NCBI GenBank assembly: GCA_030737835.1
Contig: CM060847.1
Location: 14,395,101-14,459,100 of the forward strand
Direction: 5' to 3'
DNA length: 64,000 nt
Source of the DNA: Acorus gramineus
Lineage: Eukaryota; Streptophyta; Magnoliopsida; Acorales; Acoraceae
Shown: positions 57,676 through 64,000 of the stretch, piece by piece
Layout: the number at the start of each line of letters is the position of its first letter
Position numbering within the stretch: position 1 is the first letter of the stretch
Notes under the pieces: model-generated
Told to the model about the DNA's origin: nothing
The model's input: the letters and a program-made list of their open reading frames with translations, nothing else
Database searches by the model: none
Program-made: the position numbers and the translations under genes

Positions 57676-59090
57676 AGAAAAATCAAGGGATTATATAAAT
57701 TTCAGAAAATTTACAGGGGGTTATTAGATATATCCCAAAAATTATACATAGGACAACCGTTGACTTGAGGTATATATAATTCCAAAAAAATGGATCTCAC
57801 TTATCAAAAAGTTAAAAAATAAAAACAGTAGACTAAGTTAATTTCACAGTGGCTCCTACAGAACCGATTGGCCTGTAGTTAATTACATGCACCTCTCTAT
57901 AACAATCAATATTTCTTTATCAAACCTTTTTTTAATAGGATGAGAGAGGCACCCCTTCTTTAGTTATGGAATTTGAGTTCGAGTTTTACCGTCTATTGAC
58001 AGGAAAAGATATAATCAAGAAAAAAAAAATTTACTCAAAAAAAAAAAAAAAACAGTATTTCTCTTATGTGACGTAATCCCATTGGTTCGACCGTTGATCC
58101 AATCCGGGGAGAGGTGGGTTTTTGGAAAATTTGACTTTGGAAATGATGTACCCCTTCCGTAGACTTTTTTTTTTAATATACATATTAAATTTTCTGAATT
58201 AAAAATATACATTTTAAACTTTGGACTTAGGGAGAGAGAGCTTGCCCATTCATTTTGCTTCATCCAGCAATGTGAGGTCGTCGTATTTGGTGAGTCTCAA
58301 TAAAATACTGATAATAATTGGTAATAATAATAGAGAGAACCATTGTTGACTTTCGATTCATGCATTTGGTTCTTTTTTTCTATCATAAGCATTGATTCAG
58401 TGCTCTCTGGTCTCCTCCTGTTTTTAGGGTTTTCATTTCTCATTGTGTCTCTTTTGAGTTGAAGAGAGGGAAGCTGAGATCCGGTGCTTTCATACTCAGG
58501 TAGGTGCAAATGTACCCAAATTCTTGTGTAATATAAGATTGATATTTGAAAATATGATAACTGATTAGATTTTTTTTTCCATGATTGATGGCAATATTTG
58601 ATTTTTTTTATAATAATTAGCTTAGCATCTGAAAGGGAGTGGGGGAGGTGTAAATTTTGTATTTACGTGTCTTGATGGCTCTGTTTTTCTTTTTCTTTTT
58701 TAAACACGTATGTCATGGTACTCCTGAAGAAAAACTTTCTACAACTTTCTGTAACTCTTTTTTCCCAATGTTCTTTTGTTAGAATATGAAAAGAATGAAT
58801 CGAAAATCTTATTAGGGTTTGTATTCAATATTTATAGTATAAAAAGGAAAACAAGGAAAAGACTAATCTACCCTTAACCCTAATATATATATACATTTAA
58901 CACCCCCTCTCAAACTCATGGTGGATCATACACCGAGAGTTTGCTCAACAAGAAATCATGCCGCTGAAGTGTATGAAACTTTGTGAAAAAGTCTGATAAC
59001 TTAAGAGAAGAAGAAATATATGGGAGTGATATAGTGCCTGCAATAAAATGACGGACGAAGTGTATTTTTAAGAGGTTATATAGATTTTCA
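57676..59090 (+). repeat. NLR 5' module, tandem copy 2a (1,415-bp unit)
   Basis: Unit starting 'aaaaatcaagggattatataaatttcag', containing 'ggacaaccgttgacttgagg' (57751), 'gtgacgtaatcccattggttcgaccgttgatccaat', the leader-exon block (58215-58500, ending ctcag|gtaggtgcaaatg) and intron-like sequence. It repeats directly as 59091-60200, offset 1,415 bases, at high identity. No NLR frame follows. Confidence 0.85.
58777..59075 (-). mobile_element. Truncated copia-type LTR retrotransposon end
   Basis: LTR-like segment 58777-58902 with TGTTAGAATA start and TTTAACA end, followed by ccccctctc (complement of a polypurine tract) and about 170 bases of internal sequence ('ctcatggtggatcatacacc...', '..ataaaatgacggacgaagtg'). 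This is the order expected of the 3' end of a minus-strand copia element. The direct-repeat copy (59091-60200) lacks it, so it interrupts the 3' part of unit 2a. Confidence 0.6.
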
Positions 59091-60216
59091 GAAAAATCTA
59101 GGGGTTGTATAAATTTCAGAAAAATTTATTGGGGGTTATTGGATATATCCCAAAAATTATACATAGGACAACCGTTGACTTGAGGTATATATAATTCCAA
59201 AAAAGTGGATCTCACTTATCAAAAAGTTAAAAAATAAAAACAGTAGACTAAGTTAATTTCACAGTGGCTCCTACAGAACCGATTGGCCTGTAGCTAATTA
59301 CATGTACTTCTCTCTCACAATCAATATTTCTGTATCGAACTTTCTTTTGATAGGATGAGAGAGGTTCCCTCTCTTTAATTAAGGAATTTGAGTTTGAGTT
59401 TTCCCGTCTATTGACAGGAAAATATATAATCAAGAAAAAAAAAAATTAAAAAAAAAAAAAACAGTATTTCTCTTATGTGACGTAATCCCATTGGTTCGAC
59501 CGTTGATCCAATCCGGGGAGAGGTGGGTTTTTGGGAAATTTGACTTTGGAAATGATGTACCCCTTCCGTAGACTTTTTTTTTTTTAATATACATATTAAA
59601 TTTTCTGAATTAAAAATATATATTTTAAACTTTGGGACTTAGGGAGAGAGAGCTTGCCCATTCATGCCTTGCTCCATCCAGCAATGTGAGGTCGTCGTAT
59701 TTGGTGAGTCTCAATAAAATACTAATAATAATTGGTAATAATAATAGAGAGAACCATTGTTGACTTTCGATTCATGCATTTGGTTCTTTTTTTCTATCAT
59801 AAGCATTGATTCAGTGCTCTCTGGTCTCCTCCTGTTTTTAGGGTTTTCATTTCTCATTGTGTCTCTTTTGAGTTGAAGAGAGGGAAGCTGAGATCCGGTG
59901 CTTACATACTCAGGTAGGTGCAAATGTACCCAAATTCTTGTGTAATATAAGATTGATATTTGAAAATATGATAACTGATTAAATTTTTTTTCCCATGATT
60001 GATGGCAATATTTGATTTTTTTTATAATAATTAGCTTAGCATCTGAAAGGGAGTGGGGGAGGTGTAAATTTTGTATTTATGTGTCTTGATGGCTCTGTTT
60101 TTCTTTTTCTTTTTTAAACACGTATGTCATGGTACTCCTGAAGAAAAACTTTCTACAACTTTCTATTAACTCTTTTTTCCCTATGTTCTTTTAACTTTCT
60201 TACTTTTTCTGAGTAA
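59091..60216 (+). repeat. NLR 5' module, tandem copy 2b
   Basis: Direct repeat of the preceding unit, with the leader block at 59635-59920 ending in the same donor (ctcag|gtaggtgcaaat). It lacks the LTR fragment and runs on into the leader-intron block at 60217. Confidence 0.85.
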
Positions 60217-61475
60217 ATATATAGAATTGTCCACTATTTTCCAGAGGGATGTATGCATTTTGGAAAATTATAAGAATTTTGGCGTGTAACTCATTTGATA
60301 AAATCCAATTTTATCTAAATGCTCTTTTTAAATATCCAATATCTTGGATCTATGTTCAGGAGCCATGTTGTGTTCAGGGTCTATGTTGATCCTTTTCTCT
60401 AGTGCTAGGAGAAGCATTATCCAAGAAAATGTTAGACGCAATCCTTTTTACAGTCTATAAAATGCAGATCACATATACTTTTTTTATATATTAAAAATAA
60501 TAATAAACATCATTGTTTGTATATGTTTTGATAAATATATCGTTTCATTTTAAATTAATGAACTCAATTTTTAGTAAATGTAAAAAATGTTTAACATGCT
60601 TTGTTTATGGATACATATGTTTTATTAGATTTCTAACGATGTATATATAATTGTATTTTGGATTATGAAAATGACTGAGTGTAATGGAACCCATTATCCA
60701 TGTCAGTTGTAGCTGTGTCAATAAAAAAAATAAAAAATCTAGCACTCTAAAATAATTTTACGTGTGTCGAACAAGTCATCTATTTCTATAGGTGTCTAAT
60801 ATGGCAAGTCCAAGACTCTTGAGTGCCTTATCTTCCCTGTGAAGGTCGGTCACCCACACCCATATTTATTCACTCTGCTTTGGCTTTCTGTACTCCTCTG
60901 TTGTTCGCTTTTGGGAGCTATTGGGAGAGACACTGCGACCAAATTCGTACTTGGGTATTCTCAATTACTCCAAAATCCAAAAATGCATGCACTTTAAGGT
61001 ATTCAAATATTCAATTGTACTTTATTGTCTGGTTTGTCTTTCACAAATTTATTTACATATAGCAGCAATCCATCTAGCTTCACTGCATTTCTGTGGGACC
61101 ATCATTTACTATTTTTACCTTCCAACAAGGAACTGAGGACATGTTTTATAGTGAAATAGAAAACAGTGGAATAGTTAAACAAATACTATCATAGTTATAT
61201 TTCTGGCAAAGAAATATATCCAGTTCTTTGTTTGGGTATATTATGAGTGATTATTTTTTGAGCAATATAATGGAAAAAGGAAATATAGTTTACTATCAAT
61301 TAAACCAACGTCACTTTGAATAATTTCTTGAAATTTTCATAAACATGCTTGTTCATTGGAGGACTTTCAAAGAAAATAATTATGACAATAAGGTGACTAA
61401 AGATTAAAAAAAAATGATTTCAGAGCAGCGAGACTTTTTCATGTATCCTTTTTTCTTTAGTTTTGGCATTTTTAC
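60217..61475 (+). repeat. NLR leader-intron block, copy 2
   Basis: Matches 44500-45480 in order (see there), including 'gccttatcttccctgtgaaggtcggtcaccca' near 60825. It has an insertion at about 60350-60720 that contains a copy of the dispersed repeat seen at 4755 and 31195 (60530-60700). After 61475 the similarity to the NLR locus stops, before the NLR start. Confidence 0.75.
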
Positions 61476-61734
61476 TTTATTTATACAATCAAAATGATTT
61501 TGCATTAATGTTAAAAACTTTTTAACCTTCGCATGATATTGATAGAATCCATACCTTACAATAATGAAGTGTTGTACATATAGTACTGCAGGCGAAGCTG
61601 CAAAAGAAATTGAGTGAATAAGTGCTAGAGCGTTTTTCATGTATGTACTTCTAATTAAAAGTATGTATTTTTAAAAATTTTAAATTAAATATAGTATGGA
61701 ATTAGACTTTGGTGAAAGTGGTGAAAGTGTAAAA

Positions 61735-63125
61735 GCATAAATTGCCTATTCATGCCTTGCCAACCCAAGCCAGGTTGTTGTGAATTATTATAAAAATATA
61801 AAGAGGAGAGCCGTTGACTTGAGATATATACAAACTATTCCAAAAAAGGAACTGGGACATGAGTTGACTAGGGAAGAAGAGGTTACCCTTTCATGCCTTG
61901 TTCCGTCAACCCTTGTGAGTTCGTCGTATTAGGTGATAATTATTGGTATTAACAATAGAGACAATCATTGTTGACTTTCGATGCGTTCATTTGGTTCTTC
62001 CTTTTTTTTTTTTTTCCTTTCATTCATAAGCATCGACTCAGTGTATGCACTCTGGTGTCCTGTTTTTTAGGGTTTTCATTTCTCGTTGTGCCTCTTCTAA
62101 GAGGGGAGGAAGCTGAGATCCTGCTCTTACACACTCAGGTGGGTGCAGATCTACCCGATTTCTTGTGCAATTCAAGCTTGGTTTTTAAAAATCTGATTAC
62201 TGATTAGATTTTTTTCCCATGATTATTGGCAATGTTTGAAAAAAAATTTATAAAGGGAAAAATCGGTAAAGGTTCTTATAAAATCGGTAAATCTCTCAAG
62301 TCCCTATCTTATTAGATAATATTATTTTAGTCCATAAAATAATCAAAATTAATGAGATATGTAGTTAATCTTAACCACATATGATAAATTAGTGTAATGT
62401 CCTTTTAAAATTTCACTTTCTTTCATTGGAAAAATAATCGATATAACTCTTTGAAAACTTTTGAAAATCGAAAAAAATCCCTATAAAATTAAAAAAACCC
62501 TTACAAGTTTATTAAAATTATTTATTATTTTAAATAATTTTTTCTCCTCCTAATCTTCTCTTAAGATTTAAATAAATAATATATTTTATAAGTTTTATAT
62601 AAAATCATATTCTCTAAAAAAGTAATTAAAAATAATCTATAATACATATTCATCAAATCTAATTACATTTAAATAAAATGATAGTTTTAGTGCACTAATA
62701 ATTATTTTTTTACATAGAATTTCAAGATATGTTTTTATAATAAAAATTCACAATTTACTGACCTTCGAAGGCTTCTTAGTAGAGATGATAAGGGCGCTCT
62801 CAGTATTTCTGCATTTAAAGGGTATTTTGGTCATAAAAATGATTGATTTAGATTTTAATAGTTTTTCAAAGACTTATATGAATACTTTTTTCGACGATTC
62901 CATTAATCAAAACCGAATAGTGATGGCGCTTTTAACAAAAAGAGCATCCATGTGATGATACTCAGAAGAAAAACTTTCTATAACTCTTACTATTTTTTTT
63001 TCCTGAGAAAGTTCTATTTCTTACTTTTCTTGTGTGTAAATATATAGAGAATGTCCTTATGTTGTTTAGGAAAAGTATAGGAATTTTTGTGCATAACTCA
63101 TTTGATGAAATTCAATTTTATCATA
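61735..63125 (+). repeat. NLR 5' module, copy 3 (diverged)
   Basis: 'tcatgccttg..ccaacc', 'gagagccgttgacttgag', 'gtgagttcgtcgtattaggtgat', 'gacaatcattgttgactttcgatgc', 'agctgagatcctgctcttacacactcag|gtgggtgcagatctaccc' and later 'gaatgtccttatgttgttta' repeat the order of copy 1 with clear divergence. The inside, about 62250-62930, is AT-rich and unassigned. Confidence 0.65.
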
Positions 63126-63479
63126 CACTTCAAAAATCCAAATATGAAATAACCATGAAAATTTGAGTCATTTTTTTGACGAAATTTTTTTGAGTCATTA
63201 GTCATTGCTAGTTAGCAACTATTGGCTCAACCATAATTACCTGGTGAGCATATATTAGAGGTGTCAAACCTCGTGCCGGGACTACAACTATTACTACTTT
63301 AAAACTTGGGTTATCACTAATCCATACATCAAACCGTGTGAATAGCGAGTGAGACTTGTTTAAACTTCGCATGTGGCACAAAAGTCGTCCGATCGAGGTC
63401 CCTCAAAAGAAAGATGTCCCTCTACTTGGTCTTCAGAATCATAAAGATTTTTTGTTTAATATATAATTGATGATTTTTT

Positions 63480-63660
63480 TATTTGATAATATAAATTTCA
63501 TCTACATTTGTTAACCAGGTTATCTCTATTTATCTGGGTGTCCAAAACTCTTGACAGTCTCAACTTCTCATTCTCGCACAAAAAAAAAAAAAAAGATTCT
63601 CTTTGGATTTTATTATATTGCTTTCGATCCATACTCAGGTAAGTTCAAATACTCCAAATG
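63480..63660 (+). repeat. NLR-type leader module, variant (copy at 53570-53775)
   Basis: 'gggtgtccaaaactcttgacagtctcaacttctcat', 'attatattgctttcgatccatactcag|gtaagttcaaatactcca'. Directly downstream sequence to the window edge is intron-like; an NLR coding exon could lie beyond 64 kb. Confidence 0.55.
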
Positions 63661-64000
63661 ATTGCACTTTAATTATCTTTATATATGCTCTCAATCTCTT
63701 TCATCATATTTGTCTAATTATACTTCAGTGTTTTGTGACATAAGTACGCAAAATACATGGTCTGTGTTTTCAGTCCAAAACGTAGATCACATGCCTTTTT
63801 TTCAGTTCTAAATATAAACTATACTTTAGACTATGAAATGATTGAGTATAACAGCGTTCTTAAGTAATATATCTAGTGAATATGAGCGTTGATACATTCA
63901 ATCTGTTTTACTTTCTCTGTAATATAGAAATGGTCCCCCAATGTATGAAATTTTTTTTCTTTCTTTTTTTTAAAATACACCAGTGAATCTTAGTGTAAAC
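63661..64000. other. Window edge, no gene recognised
   Basis: AT-rich, with phrases of the dispersed repeat family ('gactatgaaatgattgagtataacagcg', 'gatacattcaatctgttttac'). Confidence 0.45.

Noticed and set aside
57941..58010. 'gaatttgagttcgagttttacc' as a tRNA or SINE B-box
   Set aside because: No matching A-box or cloverleaf could be drawn around it; it recurs only as part of the NLR module duplication.

Overview
This window is nuclear DNA from a flowering plant. The genes have GT-AG introns and plant-only families: a phytocyanin-like protein, an LEA_2/NHL protein, a PDI-C type disulfide isomerase with ERGIC domains, and an RPS2-type CC-NBS-LRR. The background is AT-rich and full of small transposons. 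Several intron-poor genes (LEA_2, mitochondrial L7/L12, SDR) are strikingly GC/CpG-rich. That contrast would fit a monocot or an early-diverging angiosperm, but it does not prove either. No bacterial, organellar or viral segment was recognised.

Layout, left half. 0-5.5 kb holds no gene but carries a ~1 kb foldback element. An LEA_2/NHL gene (+) lies at 5.6 kb and a two-exon early-nodulin-like phytocyanin (+) at 8.75-9.6 kb. They are followed by a convergent 15-exon PDIL5-3/5-4-like gene (-) at 9.96-21.14 kb. I could join all 15 exons in frame to 485 residues. Its introns hold a terminal-inverted-repeat (TIR) element, a LINE 3' end and a minisatellite. 21.5-26.7 kb is repeats, including a ~430 bp near-perfect hairpin. 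A two-exon vascular-related-unknown-protein-like gene (-) follows at 26.7-27.2 kb.

Layout, middle. A mitochondrial bL12 gene (+) lies at 31.6 kb, with site II/telo-box promoter motifs and a 4-codon uORF in strong start context. Retroposed fragments with target-site duplications lie at 33-34 kb. A small conserved gene of unknown function (+) ends at 41.6 kb; its leader exon is probably 3 kb upstream, and a hAT-like fragment sits in that intron.

Layout, right half. A full-length CC-NBS-LRR gene (+) lies at 45.9-49.6 kb with a long 5' leader/intron region. Pieces of that leader/intron region recur without any NLR coding sequence at 57.7-58.8, 59.1-61.5 and 61.7-63.1 kb, and a related leader type occurs at 53.6 and 63.5 kb. 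This is an NLR cluster in which the 5' modules have multiplied; more NLR genes may lie to the right. Between them are a GC-rich SDR gene with a C-terminal frame break (-), a LINE remnant, copia LTR remnants, and a very GC-rich 0.84 kb element with matching TIRs and subterminal hairpins that sits inside a (TA)n microsatellite. The genes do not form a pathway. They are ordinary unlinked plant loci set in transposon-rich DNA, with an expanding disease-resistance locus on the right.
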